From Camellia lanceoleosa (taxonomy: Eukaryota > Streptophyta > Magnoliopsida > Ericales > Theaceae): a DNA stretch of 64,000 bases. The notes beneath the pieces were generated by a model. That model did no database searches. It was given only the letters and a program-made list of their open reading frames with translations, and had not been told where the DNA came from. This document shows positions 46,503 to 59,646 of the stretch, one piece after another (the stretch's first letter is position 1; every line of letters begins with the position of its first letter). The DNA is taken from the NCBI GenBank assembly GCA_025200525.1, contig CM045761.1, forward strand, positions 96,138,182 to 96,202,181, in the 5' to 3' direction. The position numbers and the translations under genes were made by a program.

Positions 46503-46856
46503 TATATAAACACAATAAAAATACATATAGATATGCTTACAATTCTACATGTATAGTCCCTCATATATATACACAAGCTCTAATTTATATGCACCCGCAA
46601 ACAAATGAAGAGTCCTCATATTTAATGACTTAAGTAATTCATAACCTTTCACTTGAACTATAATTGTAACTCACCTTAATGCATGCATAATTAGTTGAGA
46701 GTAATATACTCACACTCAAACCCTTTTAATTCACCATATTGCATTACTATGTAATTATTAACTACACTTTATGACATGATGTATACACATGAATACACCC
46801 CAATATTTATATAGAATTTAATATTAAAATAACTTAAGTGCATCTATGCACCAATA

Positions 46857-49151
46857 ATCCCCCACTAATTTTAATACTAAAAATATGCACATAAACTATT
46901 AGGCAAAGAGGGATATTAAGCATCATGAAGGTGTACTCTGCATTGAACCTTTACTAGTGAAATAATGATCTCTACTCTAGAGTCAGTAGTGGTCTCAAAT
47001 TTGAACTATGACTGGTTATGGGAAATTAAGTATCATTGCCCACACATAATAATCCAGGTGTTGACATAAGCTTTGATGGCTAGCATGTTACGACTTTGTG
47101 CTAATCCCAGTATTTCATGAGTGCATTTGAGAAATAAGCCCAGATCTCATAGAAAGCGGCCCCACTTTTACACTCAAATAGGTGAAATTTGGCAAAGGTG
47201 CTCCTTTAATTTTGACACCCCACTCATAAAGAGCTACAATTTTTATTAAGACTTTAAAAACTCAACCCTCCAAACATTACAGTATAAATGCACTCACACC
47301 ATAGGGATAGATAGAAAATAAATAAATTTATTTAATGCATTTTCTTACAACCACCATATGATTCGTTCTTCTAATTGAACCTAGTCACATGATCTCTGCT
47401 TCCTAGGTTGGTTATCTTCACACATGGTTATTGTATTTGTACAGCTTAGTCTAATCCTCCTTGATGTAATATGTCTAGACAATTTTTTAAAACAATTTTG
47501 CAAACTGATCACAAAATTAAAATCTTTCAAAGATAATTTATTTAAGCGCGCAATCACATAAGTCTAGATCTACCATTATAAAACGATCACCTCTACCAAA
47601 ACTTTTGGTGCTCTCACAATCATTCACAAATGTGAAATGGTTTCTCAAAAATTTAATTTCATCAAAAAAAATTAACCATTCACTTGCTCAATTGCTACAA
47701 CTAACAATAATTAAATATAGCATAATCTCATAAAATATAATTAGCGGTAGATAAAAACCACCATGACAAAATATACCAATATGGTATCACAAATTTGAAG
47801 TATAGCAAGATACTTTTATTAAAAAAAAATAGATGGCTATTTTTTATTTTTGATCCAAATAAAAATTCCACACCACTTCAAGATATGCCAAAAATCATAA
47901 TCTAACTTGATGATAATCCTACAAAATACTCAATTCTCCATAATAAAATGTCAAATTAAACATATATATTTTGTATAGCAATAACTATCACAAAAACTTG
48001 AACACCCCCACTAATCCAAAAATCATATAGCCTTTTAAAATTTCGATAGCCCGCAAGTCATCGAATTCCATATAATATTCATGAACCGAAAAGCCGAATA
48101 CTTTAACCAAATAGCCCATAAATCTAAATTTCGAAAGCCACAATTTCGTTATTCGAAAAACCCATAAAAAATTCATGCCTTAAAATTGATTTCTCTCGAG
48201 GATATTTAATTATGAATCAATGCTGAAAAATATTTTTTTGGAGAAAAATTGTTTTTAAATTTAAAAACAAAAATTTAATTTTCCCTACTATTTTCAAATT
48301 GAAAAATTGAATTGTTTCTCAACACATCATTTGATCCAAAGTCATATATAGTCACATTCCATCACAAATATATTTCTTACCCACAATTGTATTTGAAGCC
48401 AAATTTTTGTAGAGTAAAAACTCAACCTCAAATAAATTCTCTTAGATGGAGCTTGCAGATGTTTTGAAAAATGCATCCATCTAGAGATTCATATCAATTT
48501 AACCTCACAACACCCACAAATCTTGGTAGTATCAAAAGTCACCAAGTATAAAAGCGTTCTCAAATTTTATAGGAGTATAATATTTAAACCAATTTTAACG
48601 TAGCAAATATGCTTAAAAGCATCAATTTCTACAAACCACCCTTCCACCAATAAATGTCTAAAATTATAGTCTTAAAAGGACTCCTCCGTAACGTTAATCT
48701 TGATAAAAGACTCACGCTTTCAATATTTTCAAATTTGAGTAATATGCCCACTTTTGCCACAAACAATATTTGGAGGTTATTGGCTCTATAACTCATTTAA
48801 CTCGGGTTTCCTCTACTGTGAGATTTATTACAAAATAATTCTCAAATTTTTATGGCTTCAATAGAACAAAAATAGTTTTTGGGTAAATGAGATAAGCATA
48901 AAAATAAATTCATACCTCAGTGATGGATACCTCTATGTAGAAAGGACACAAATTGGCCATTAAGCTTCCTTCACCATTTGGAACAAATGATCACAAATTC
49001 TCTCTTGCTACATTGGAAAGGTTTGCTGAAATCTCTATTGTTTAATCTTATGTAGCTAGTAGTCTATCATCTATTAGGAACCACTTTTTATTTCTCCATT
49101 TTTTTTGGGCTTCTCATGTTTTTTTACACCATCTTTGAATCTCTTTAAAAT
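46857..49151 (-). other. W interior, no coding sequence
   Basis: 2.3 kb between the two W LTRs. Minus-strand AGTGGGGGAT at the left edge looks like a polypurine tract. The longest frame (47988-48176, minus) resembles nothing I know. I see no gag or pol motif, so W probably relied on another copia element for its proteins. Confidence 0.6.
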
Positions 49152-49592
49152 TGTTGGAGTATTTACCAAAATAAATAAATAATTATAGACACCCCATTTT
49201 TGACTGCCCTTATGACTTGGGCGCCACCGATATGATCACCCAATGATGATTTGTACGCTTGTCCAAATGCTCGATTTCCTCAGTAGGAAACCTCAGTTTT
49301 GAACCTACAAACCTTGTGTCTTGTTTTTGGAGCAAATCAATAGTTTTTCAATCTTGACCATCTAAGGGACCAAGAAATCCACTAGTGGCCTGCCGCCCAC
49401 TTGTGTAAAAATTCAGATCTTTTTGCCAGCTGTGCTAGTTGTCTCCACAGATGCATGCACGACCTTAGCTGTATCTATATGGATATTTTCGAGATGGCTT
49501 GATATATTTCTATATATAGATGACTCTCTCTCAAAAATTAGAGATAGAAAAATTTAGGAAGCAAAAGTTTTGAAAAATATTTCTCTCTCTAC

Positions 49593-49597
<5 letters not shown>

Positions 49598-49629
<32 letters not shown>
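49598..49629 (+). repeat. CT microsatellite in A4 leader
   Basis: About 16 CT units some 80 bp after the TATA box. A3 has only short CT runs here, so the run expanded in this copy. Confidence 0.9.
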
Positions 49630-49633
<4 letters not shown>

Positions 49634-51056
49634 CTTCTATACCCTTTTCCTAGATACTCTAAACCAAATCTTGAGGATTTATTGCTGAGGTGTTTGAGCT
49701 TGCATTTTAGCTCTTGAGGGTGTGAAATTAGTGGTTTATAATTCAAAAGAATCATTCCTCTTAGAGAGGTACAACTTCAAGCTTCTTTCCCCTATTTATT
49801 TCTATCATTTATTGCTGTTTTTGGGTTGTTTTTCACCTGTATTTGTGGGCTGAAACTTGTGGTTTAAAACCATTAAAGGTAGAGGGGTGGACCACCCTTC
49901 TTTAAACCTTGTCTTCTAGGCTCTTACCCTTGTGTTCCCATATTTTCATTAATTTTTTTTGAGCTTTTTACCACTGATTTTCAGAGACTAAAAAAGTGGT
50001 TTTGAAGTCCCAAAAATGAAAGGGGTTAGCCACCCCTCCTTTGGCTTGTTTACTAGCTTAAATTCTTCGTTATTGTAGCTTACTCCTTAAGCTCTTTTGA
50101 CTTCAATTTCAGCACTATTTTATCCTATTTTAGGACTTTTTTTATACGTTTGTTCCATTCATGCTTTGTTTGATAGGCTTGTAGTGTAATGGTCCTCATA
50201 GGTTTGGTGTTTTAGCCATTAGAGACCAACTTATTTGAGTTGATAGCATTTATTTAGTGCTTTCCATACTTGTGTTTATCTCTAATCACCTTTTCATCTC
50301 TCTCATTTCTTGGCTTTTCATTGCCTTGAGAGTTGTTTCAACCGATTGGTTGTTTAAGCTTGAGATAGAGATTGTTGTGCTTAATGGTTTAATCTCCTCG
50401 GAGGTTCATTACCAATGGCATGGCATGTCTCTCATGCCCAAAACAACCCTTTGTTTGATACTTCTTTCCATTAGTGGACTTAATCTTCATTATTGGACTT
50501 AATTGACTAATGAATGGAAGGTAATTTAAAAGAGGTAATAAATTGGACTAAAAGAGCTGCAAGATTATAAAATAGTTTGGGGTTCAATCGAACGTTAATT
50601 GAACCTATTGAGTCTTGAAGGATTTCATACTAACTAGTGATGAAAATGGTTCAAGTTTCAACGTCAACCGCTTCCTTTGATCAATATCATAATAGGGAGG
50701 AGGTTCATGAGTCTTTAATTGTGCATTTATTAAAATTGTATCCCTTGGTTCATAAGTCATTACGTAATGAATTAACGCCAATTGATGGCTTGCGAATCAA
50801 GCCTCCTTCTTCTTTGAGCTGTTTGATGATAAGGAGAGGCAATGTGGACAAACATCCCCTGATAATGCTCTATTTGTGCTCTGTTTGTTTTCTGTTGCAG
50901 CAAGAGAAATCCAACATTGGTGGCCCGAAGGCCACCTTTTTTGTATGGCAGGCAACGATTAGTGGGTGATTGGCCACCACTTCTGGCCTCCCGGTCACCT
51001 TTTTCATCCAAGCAGTACCACTTTCTTCACAGAGTGGAGCAGAGGCTGAGGTGCTT

Positions 51057-54000
51057 ATAAATGTCCCCGAACGTCCCGGGAGGGAATCCCATTTTGTTCA
51101 TTGGGCTCACTACAGTTCAGGACTCAATGTCACAATCCTGTATCTAATCTCGCAGAGTGCAATGCAAGACCGATGAACCATCAAAGAGTCTAAATTCGGC
51201 AAATCGTTTTTGAAAACAGATTTTTTGAAAGAAGTGCCAAACATGGACTGCTTTGCCAGATACAGAGTCGCCACCTAAATATTTATTTTGGAGGAATTTA
51301 GGAAACCCTGACTCGTTGCCTAAGGCCACGTGTCCGTCATCACCAAAGTTGCCTCGGCTCGGGAACTTGGGTACGATTGGAGAAGGTCACTTCGTGAGCA
51401 CCCTCGCTCGCCCGATCAAAGATCGGCCTCTACTAACCATGATATCGAGTTTTGAAAACATTATGTGCTCTTTTTTCGGTTTTATTAGCTTAGAATTACT
51501 ATGTGATGCACGCAGCATACAAGTATAGACTGGATCGCCTGAGTTGGAACAAAACATTTCATGTTTGTTTATTTGAAAATGGTTTGATGATGCTACTCGC
51601 AAGTAGGCTAAGACGTGGATTTGCTACCCTCGGGTGGGCTTAGAAAACACGATGATTTGCCACTCTCAAGTGGGCTTATAACTCACAATCAATGCATTAT
51701 TCCAATTCAGATAATCCAACCTTCACTCACAGGCATTCAGGCAGGTATATCACATAAGCACATAGCCTCATGGTAAGCATGCTGTCATGGCAGTCACTCA
51801 CACGCATGCAAGGATGCTAAAGCATAAACACTTACCGAGTACTCCAAGCCAAAATAGAAGCTATGTTAGAAATCAATGCATGATCCTAACTATACAGAAA
51901 TGCCTAATGCAACAAATGCAAAAATGCAACTATAATAGGCTCGGCTATTCTAAGAATGGCATATGAGATGCTACAGCTAACACGTATTCAACTTGGAATT
52001 GAAATACGATGCAGTTAGTATGATGCGCCGAGCCCGGTGCATGCAAGACAGATGAATGGATGCAAACATGCGAGCATAAGTATGCTAATTGAAACATGCC
52101 GTAATCTAACCATCATAAGCTGATAAATAAAAGGGAGAAAGACGTAGGGTTGGAAGACATACATCATACACATGCACATTTATTACAATTGTGCCCTCGC
52201 TCGGAGGGTTCGAATAAATAATACAGTCCGAATAAATAATTACAGTCCGAATAAATAATTAAATAGTACAAAACCCTAATTAATCAACAAATTAACTAAG
52301 AAAGCAAGTAAATTAGCATGCAAGCTAAATGGACCGCCTTAGCTCTGTTCCGAATGATGAAAGATGCATGCATGCTCGAGTTGCCTCGTCGGGAAATTCC
52401 TTTCGATGCCCTAATTTGCCTCTGTTTGCAATTGATTCCGGAATGCTGTGCAAGGCTTTAGAAAGTTGCTGATTTCTGGTTTGCTGCAACAGAGAGCAAG
52501 AAAGGGGCATGGCAAAGTATTTTCACATATGTATGCACACCTCGATCCTCGTGCCACCAATCACGCATCTCGATGCATGATGGCCGAGGAGTCGAATTGC
52601 ACGACTCGATGTGAAATGAATGCACATATAAACACAACAAGGCCTAGACTCCATCATGGTTAATCCGGAGTGTCGGCGACCGGGAATTAAGACACGTTTC
52701 GTCACTTTGAGTACGAAACGTCCCTCGTTTCCCGTGTTTGGGCTAACTCCTATCCCAAACACAATGCAATGAGATGGCATACACAATGTGACTAACATGC
52801 AACCTAACATACGCAATGCTATGGACTAAAATGGCATACACAATGCACGTGACACAACATGGCATGCATAATACACTAACATGCAACCTAGCATACGCAA
52901 TGCTATGGACTAAAATGGCATACACAATGCAAGATGGACTTACACCAATATGAGTGGACCTCAGCCACCTCATATCAGTGGCCATATGATGAAAATGAGA
53001 CAACCGAAATACATGCAAACATGCACGAATGCAAAGGACCGATCCTAAGGCACAATATGCAACTCTAACAAGGCATGGCAAGGAATGAAATATGGCATAG
53101 GATGGCACATGATACAGCTCTGAAATGGCATAAAAGATGGTCTCGAAACATGCAAGTATGTCACACAATGCAAGCTAGATGGCCCGAATACCGAAACTAG
53201 TGAAGTGCGTTACACTAGAGGTACACAAAGCAATGCACCAGTGGTAAAACCAACCCCAAATAGACCCTAGGCAAGTCTAAAACAGTGGGGAAATGGCCTA
53301 AAATGATGGCTCAGAATGCAAAGAAATGGAGCTCATTCAATGGTTGGTAAACAAGGCATTCATGCACAACTCTCAAGCACACTTAAAGAGGAGAAAACAT
53401 GAGGATATGGCATTCACATAAGCTCTGAAATATGATGCAAAATGACCCCAAAGCATGGAAACACCTCAGTATATGCATGCAATGGACCTCGAAACTCAAG
53501 GCTAGGCATGGATATTGAACTACAAGCATGCAAAACAAGCATCATTCGACTATGAGACCCAAAAACAGAGCTAGGGCAGTCCAAAATATGCACAAAATCA
53601 GTTCAAGGCATAGTCAAAATGTGCTTGAATCAAGGGTCAACAAAGCATGCAAAGAAAGCTAGTGAACCATGAGTTGTACTACAACTATATGAAGCATATG
53701 AGAGCTCACCAAACCAGCCAAAAAAACAAGTATGCCATGCCAAAATATGCCTAAAAACCCACTGAAACTCAGTCAATGCATGCAAGAATGATAGGCTCCT
53801 TTGGAGGGCCATGCAAGGGGTTGTGCTACACATATATGACAGACACACAAAATGGTAAAAAAACCTCTAGACAGAGGTTATGAGGGTCCTAAAACACACC
53901 AAAAAGGTCCTGAAATTAGTCTAGGAAGCACACAAGTGAAAGCCCCTTTAAAAGGCCTTGAAGAAGATTACTCTACACATGCATAATAGACAATTAATAT

Positions 54001-55697
54001 GGCAAAAAGGGCTCTGGAAAGAGTTCATGCAGGTCACAAAACTCATCAAAAATGGCCTGGATCATGGCTTTGAAACATGCAAATAGGGGCTCCTTTGTAA
54101 GGCCAACAAAGCTAGTAAAGAGAACAAGGGGTGAGAGGGTCACCCCTCTATGATTTTGAGGCTCAAAAACACATACTAGCCACTGAAATCCCACTAGATT
54201 TCAGTGGCCAAAAGGCCAAACCAAGGCCAACACAAATGCTCTAATGCATAGCTCAAAACATGAGGAAATGAAGCATGCAAGGGGGTAGATGACCCCCAAC
54301 AGAAAAATGACCTTAATCAAACTTGAAGATGAGCTCAAAATAAGACTTTTTTAGTTTATCATGAAGTCCAAAAATGCTTGCAAATAAGGCTAAAGAATGA
54401 AGCAAAATAAAGCTACAAAGAGGAAAATGGTGACTTACCCTTGTAGCACAGCAATGCAGCAAGCTCTGGACCAAGAAAGTGAGCTCTCAACCTCTGAAAA
54501 ATAGCTCCAAGGTACTTAGGATGGTAGTGAAGGTGTTGTGCTTGGAGGTGTAGTGCAATGGAGTTTGAAGCTTGAAGAAGAGAGATATGGAGGGAAGTGT
54601 ATGTATGCTCTAGACTAATTGTTCAACCCTTGCAATGGAGGAGGAGGCCTCCCTTTATAGAGAAGAGAGGCCAAAGCTTCTCTTGGAAGCTTCAAACCAA
54701 GAATAAACATCCTTCATACACGTGTATGGAGGATGCATCAAATGGCTCCCAGCTGGCACAACTGGAACACATTCAGTGAGACCAAAAGCGAAGCAGCCGA
54801 CCGATTAAGGTGGTCGATCGGCCACTCCTGGTCACCGACTGGAGGTCAAAAGGTTCAAGTTGAAAAGGTGGTTGGCCAGCCCAGATTGGTGGTCTCCCAG
54901 CTGAATGCAACACAATAGTGGTATGGGAGACCCGAAATTGTGGCTCAAAAGTGAGGGAGACCAAGGGGTCAAAAGGGTCAGGATAAAAAGGTGGTTGGCC
55001 ATACCAGATTGGTGGCCTCCCAGATGAATGCAACACAATGGTGGTATGGGAGACCCGAAATTATGGCTCAAAAGTGAGGGAGACCACTTACTTGCCAAGA
55101 AAAATTGGCTGACCGGGGAAAGGTGGTCTCCAAGAAGAAAAGGTGGTCTCCTACCCTACTACCACCTTCCTAACAATGAAACTAGGGTCCATACCAAAAA
55201 TGAACCCACATCGATGCAAAACGAGGGTTCGGGGGACAAAACGTGTAGCCGGGGGCCCCGAAAACTGACTATTAAGCATCGAAAGTGGCACGCGACCACG
55301 AAGGTGGTCTCTCGGGCCACAGTGTCCCTCTAGAGAGAGGAAACAAGGTGTGTGCCAAAAATCGGAGCGAACGGAGAAAGTTAAGCGGTCCCGAGAGAGG
55401 CGCGCCTGCCAGCAGCTCAAACCGAAACCGGGTCTCAAATGGGAACAGTGGTCTACGACCACGAAAAGTAGCCTACGACCACTGAGAGATGGTCTACGAG
55501 ACCTTTCCCTCCCTTCGAGAAGAGAAGACAGAACTTGGTTCGCAAACCGAGGCAAAGCACAAAAGAGTCCCGAAGTCTGGAGGCAAGGCTCTCAGCCGAG
55601 ACTCCGCAACCTCAGAACGAGCACAATATGCATTATCACCGAGCGCTTAGTCGGTGACGTCTGAGTCTTAAGATTGGTCAAAAATGGGGTCTTTACA
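51057..55697 (-). mobile_element. Family-A solo LTR, copy A2 (4641 bp), inside A4
   Basis: The plus-strand text begins TATAAATGTCC (51057) and ends GGGGTCTTTACA (55697). The flanks are GTGCT (51052-51056) and GTGCC (55698-55702), one mismatch. Removing the element rejoins A4 sequence that parallels A3 near 36900. It shares the CATGCA-rich body with A1 and has a TATAAAG box at about 54653-54660 on the minus strand, about 1.04 kb from the LTR start, because U3 is enlarged by a tandem duplication. Frames at 55028-55664 overlap G+C-rich U3 sequence and look non-coding. Confidence 0.88.
54861..55088 (+). repeat. Two-unit tandem duplication in A2 U3
   Basis: Two units of about 125 bp each contain AAAAGGTGGTTGGCCA, GAATGCAACACAAT and GTATGGGAGACCCGAAATT, with few differences. 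They lie in the U3 palindrome-domain region, whose words here are GGTGGTCTCC and GGCCAC. Confidence 0.85.
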
Positions 55698-58128
55698 GTG
55701 CCCAAAACAGTGCAGAGGCATTCTCGGAGGGGGAGGGTGAAGTTCATGTGCATGCATAACTCATTTCCTCGCTCCTTAGGACTCGTTAAATTTGTTTTTT
55801 CTTTCTTTCTAAGAGTAGTATGCCGTACAACTTGTAATTAATTACTTAGTTAATTAATTCCTTAATGTAACTAGTTAGTTAGTTTAATTAGTTAATTTGT
55901 ATTAATAAATTAAAGTAGCTAGTTGATTTAATTTTGTGTTTTAACTATTTAATTAGCTAGAATAGTTAGTTAAATTCGGTGTTTGTAATAATTAGTAAGT
56001 AGCTTAACTAATTCATTTATTCGGACCATCTTGCGCAAGGGCAAACTTGTAATAATGTGTATGTCTTCCAGTCCCATGTTTTTCTCCTTTTTATTTACCC
56101 GCTTATGTTGGATGGTATAGAGCATCATGTTTACTTAGCATTTCTCATGATTTGCATCCATTGTCTCGCATGCATTAGGCTCGGCGTATCATTCTAACTC
56201 ACATTCTTATTTATTACTTCTTTGAAAATGTGCTTAAATTGCATGCTATCAAACTAATTCATATGCTATGCTATTAGTAGAGCCTATTCATTAGTTAGGA
56301 TCATGCACTTTTCTAACTATTTTTTCTCTTTTGGCTCGCCTCGGGAATTGGCGTAAGCTTTACCGCTTTAGCATATCGCATGAGTGTGATTGTTGCCATG
56401 TCGAGCATGATTACCATGAGGCTAAGTACTTAAGTTCTATACTTGTTTGAATGCCTGTGGATAAAGGCTAATTGCTCAAATTGGGATGATTTGATCAATG
56501 TGTATATGAGATCACTTTTTCAAGTGGTACATTTTGAAACAATTTTCAAACAAACATGAAATCAAAGAGTTCCAATTTTTTTGCAAATTAGTCTATACTT
56601 GTGTGCGTCACATAGTAAAAATAGCCTAATAACCAAAACAAGAGCATATAATGTAAATAATATTCACATCATGATTAGTAGAGGCCAATCTTTGATGGGG
56701 TGAGTGGGGTGCTCAATTCATGACCTTCCCCTCTCGTACCTAAGTTCTCGAGCCGAGACACTTTGGTGATGACGGATAAGTGGCCTTTGGCACAAGTCTC
56801 GGGTTTCCTAAAATTTTCAAAAATATTTAGACGGTGACTCTGTAATCTGGCAAAATAGTCCATTTTTTGGCATTTTTTATTCAAAATTGATTTTCCAAAA
56901 GAATTTCCGGATTTGGATTCTTTTGTGTTTTTCTATTTCATATTGCACTTGTGAAATCAGATTCAGAACCACGGGGGTTCGAACTATAGAGCTATTGTAT
57001 CCGAAAAGAGCACGAAAAGCAAGCTACAATAATTATACAGTCAAAATAAATATGGGCAAAAGTCACCACCATGAGAAGACACTAGATTAACGTGGTTTGA
57101 AAAATTTGCCTACATCTACGGATATTACCCCTCATCCACTATATTAAATATGCATTATACATCACATTACCAGATATATGAATATACAATAAATCGGACT
57201 GAGACGTGGTAATTTGGCTCTCTTTAAAGAGATTCAACCCCTTTTTGGTTTGTAAAACTACCACTCCCTGATGCAGTAAAATATCACATATTATCCTGTC
57301 TTTCCCAGTATGCAACAACTTGATTTTTAGTTATGTTGACTCAATCAACTTTGCACAAGTAGGTGAGTCCAAAGCTCTACCATGAAAACACCTTTACAGG
57401 CTACCTAATTATTTATGTATAAACACAATATAAAATGCATATAGATATACTCACAATTCTCCATGTACACTCCTTCATAAATGTACAAGCTTTGATTTAT
57501 ATGCACCCACAAACAAATGAAGAGTCCTCATATTTAATGACTCAAATAATTCATAACCTTTCACATGAACTATATTGTAACTCACCATAATGCATGCATA
57601 ATTAGTTGGAGAGTAATAAATTCACACTCAAACCCTTTCAATTCACTATATTGCATCATTATATAATTATTAACTACACTTTATGACATGATGTATGTAT
57701 ACACATGAATACACCACAATATTTATATATAATTTAATAAAATGCATGTATGCACCAATACATTGCCTTATATAGTTAGTGGTTGTCTGTACTTGCGTTA
57801 TTTATTAATTATTCTTAGAAAAGTTGTAGAGTAAAGTCAAAGTTTTCACATAATAAATATTATATTATTTAAAAGTGTATAATTATCTAATGTTTTCTTA
57901 AGTATGGAGCACTTCATACAGTTTATGATATTTAACTAACATTGTTCATGTTATAAATTACCCTGTTCAAATTTGTTTTGTATCAAATACTGTTGCATTT
58001 TACCAGTATATCTATCCTTAAATTGTTGGTAGTTAAATTTACATTTATAATAATATTAGTATTTGTTTGATTGTTATTTGTCACAGATTAATATATTCTT
58101 TTGTTCTCTTGTTCTTTAAATATTTAAA

Positions 58129-58204
58129 ATGGCTAAGAAACTGTTAGTGTGAAACTTGAAAAATTTAATGGATAAAATTTTGAAAGATGGCAAAAACAAA
58201 CAAA
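58129..58204 (+). pseudogene. Copia-type gag start (Q)
   Basis: A start codon at 58129 is followed, after a frame change, by LEKFNG, a stop, and NFERWQKQT. This resembles the KF.G.NF..WQ.KM motif at the beginning of copia gag proteins. Homology is lost after about 58204 where the tandem array starts. Confidence 0.45.
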
Positions 58205-58282
58205 ATAGGGTAAACTACCAGTAGGTCCTAATAGTTAGACTTAATTCGTATCAAGTCCTGTTGAAAATAAGTCCTAGTAAAA

Positions 58283-58547
58283 TCGTCGCTAAAAATAAAT
58301 TTTTTTTTTGATATTTTTTGCATGTCGCTAAAAATTGACAATTAGTGATTTTTTTTGCCGCAATTTTTATAAATTGTCTCTAAAACTTGCAATTAGTAAC
58401 GCTTTTCTGTGACAAAATTTTTCAAACTGTCGTTGAAAGTTAAAAATTAGTGACTTTTTTTTATTTATTTTAAAACTATCACTAAAACTTATAATTAGTG
58501 ACTTTTTTTGTGACAAAATTTTCAAACACTCACTGAAAAATTAACAA
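58283..58547. repeat. About 51 bp degenerate tandem array, GTCGCTAAAA type
   Basis: Five or six units start with GTCGCTAAAA, GTCTCTAAAA, GTCGTTGAAA, ATCACTAAAA or ACTCACTGAAA. Each is followed by AATTAGTGACTTTTTTT and TGACAAAATTTT. Similar words occur in subterminal repeats of plant CACTA transposons, but no CACTA terminus is visible. Confidence 0.6.
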
Positions 58548-59646
58548 TTTTTTTTTGATCAGCAAAAGAAAACTTTATTGATGAAAAACATATAAAGTAT
58601 GATAAAATGCATCAATAAAGAGGAGAGTACAAAAAGCATCACGGTGACCGATCAAGATCCCAACTAGGTCGGCACCAATATAAACACGAAATCATCTTGC
58701 TACCACAAGCTTCAAGCTCCAAGTTGGTGAGAAACCAACATACAGAGCACACACAAAACACCAAACAAAGTCCAAAAAACAACATAACAGCCCACTGCAT
58801 AGCATAGCAACATATCAGCCCACTACTAAGCCAACAAAACAACATATCACCCCACTGCTGAGTATACCAGCATATCAACCCACTTTTAACAAAATCCAAG
58901 ACTATGTAGCCACAAAACTCAATCACCATACCAGAAGCACAAGATCAGCAATGCCTCACACCCTAATGTAAACATGAAAAAACAGCAGTAGCAGCAGATC
59001 TTAAGATACAAGAAACCATAGAGAAAGATAGCATACAACACTGAGAAAGTTACTCCCTTAACATTTGGAATTACCCATAGCAAATCTAACTTTCAATAGC
59101 TCCACCATCACAGACCTTCATAGCAAAGCTTACACAGCTAGCAGCAGACAAATTACACACTACAGATCACAAAAACATAGCAGATCTCCAACATCCAATT
59201 GGCTAGATTCTAGTGAAGGCAGCAAGACAAGGCTAGACTCAGCTCTCCTGCCTAATATAATCACCACTGTTTTACTTATCATTTTGCTGATACGGCCAGG
59301 TGAAAGCAATTTAATTTCTCATCATTCCTCAACAATTTATTAATCAAAAGTAAATTTTTTTTTTTTTTAAATTTTTTCACAGCAAGAACAACACTACAAC
59401 AACGGCAGCAGAGCAAGAACAATCAGCACAATACACCACAGAGGTTGAAGAAGCCACCATTTAGCCACCATTCCTTTAGGGTCAACCAATGACAAATCTG
59501 CCCTTTCAATTATGAACTCCACCCAACAAACAATCAGGAACAAGCATCTCAACATCTGCAAAAACCAACACTTCAACCTAGAAACAATCAGCAACCAACA
59601 CACCAACAGCAATAGAAATAGCGACGTAAACACCGTGATGTACTTT

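Larger units (their letters stand above)
49184..57028 (+). mobile_element. Family-A solo LTR, copy A4, host of A2
   Basis: It starts TATAGACACCCC (decayed TG) at 49184 and ends GCAAGCTACA at 57028, with TSD ATAAT (49179-49183 and 57029-57033) in the right W LTR. Without A2 it is about 3.2 kb, the same size as A3. In order: a CCACTAGTGG domain (49379-49388), a TATA box (49511-49518), a CT run, a second domain with GGTGGCCCGAAGGCCACC (50920-51003), the A2 insertion, a TTAATTAA-rich stretch (55840-55990) and the inverted GTCGCCACCT-type block (about 56700-56850). Confidence 0.9.
33689..57760 (-). mobile_element. Non-autonomous copia-like element W, both LTRs split by later insertions
   Basis: Left LTR: 33689-34108 plus 46508-46856. 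Right LTR: 49152-49183 plus 57034-57760. Each is about 760-770 bp once inserts are removed, and both start TGTTRGAGTATTTACC and end GCACCAATA in plus-strand text. The TSD is CATTG (33684-33688 and 57761-57765). Transcription is probably leftward: on the minus strand AGTGGGGGAT precedes TATTGGTGC at 46856, which looks like a copia polypurine tract and LTR start. The 2.3 kb interior (46857-49151) has no coding frame. The left LTR holds G and the right LTR holds A4. Confidence 0.8.
32898..58204 (+). mobile_element. Copia-like element Q, fragment invaded by W
   Basis: TGTTGGAGATTTCC at 32898 interrupts the Athila 3' LTR and is a typical copia LTR start. A TATAAACAGG box (about 33077), a G run and leader-like sequence follow. 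W (33689-57760) splits it with TSD CATTG. It resumes at 57766, and a short gag start with one in-frame stop, including NFERWQK, appears at 58129-58204 before homology is lost. I could not find its LTR end or primer site, and joining the two halves rests on the W TSD and on distance. Confidence 0.5.

Noticed and set aside
55028..55664. Overlapping frames of 66-134 codons in G+C-rich A2 sequence
   Set aside because: Several strands and frames are open at once, as expected of G+C-rich repeats with few stops. The sequence is LTR U3 with a tandem duplication, and no domain is visible.
57034..57760. Possible separate short element after A4
   Set aside because: It is the remainder of the right W LTR: it matches 33721-34108 and 46508-46856 and ends at the W TSD.
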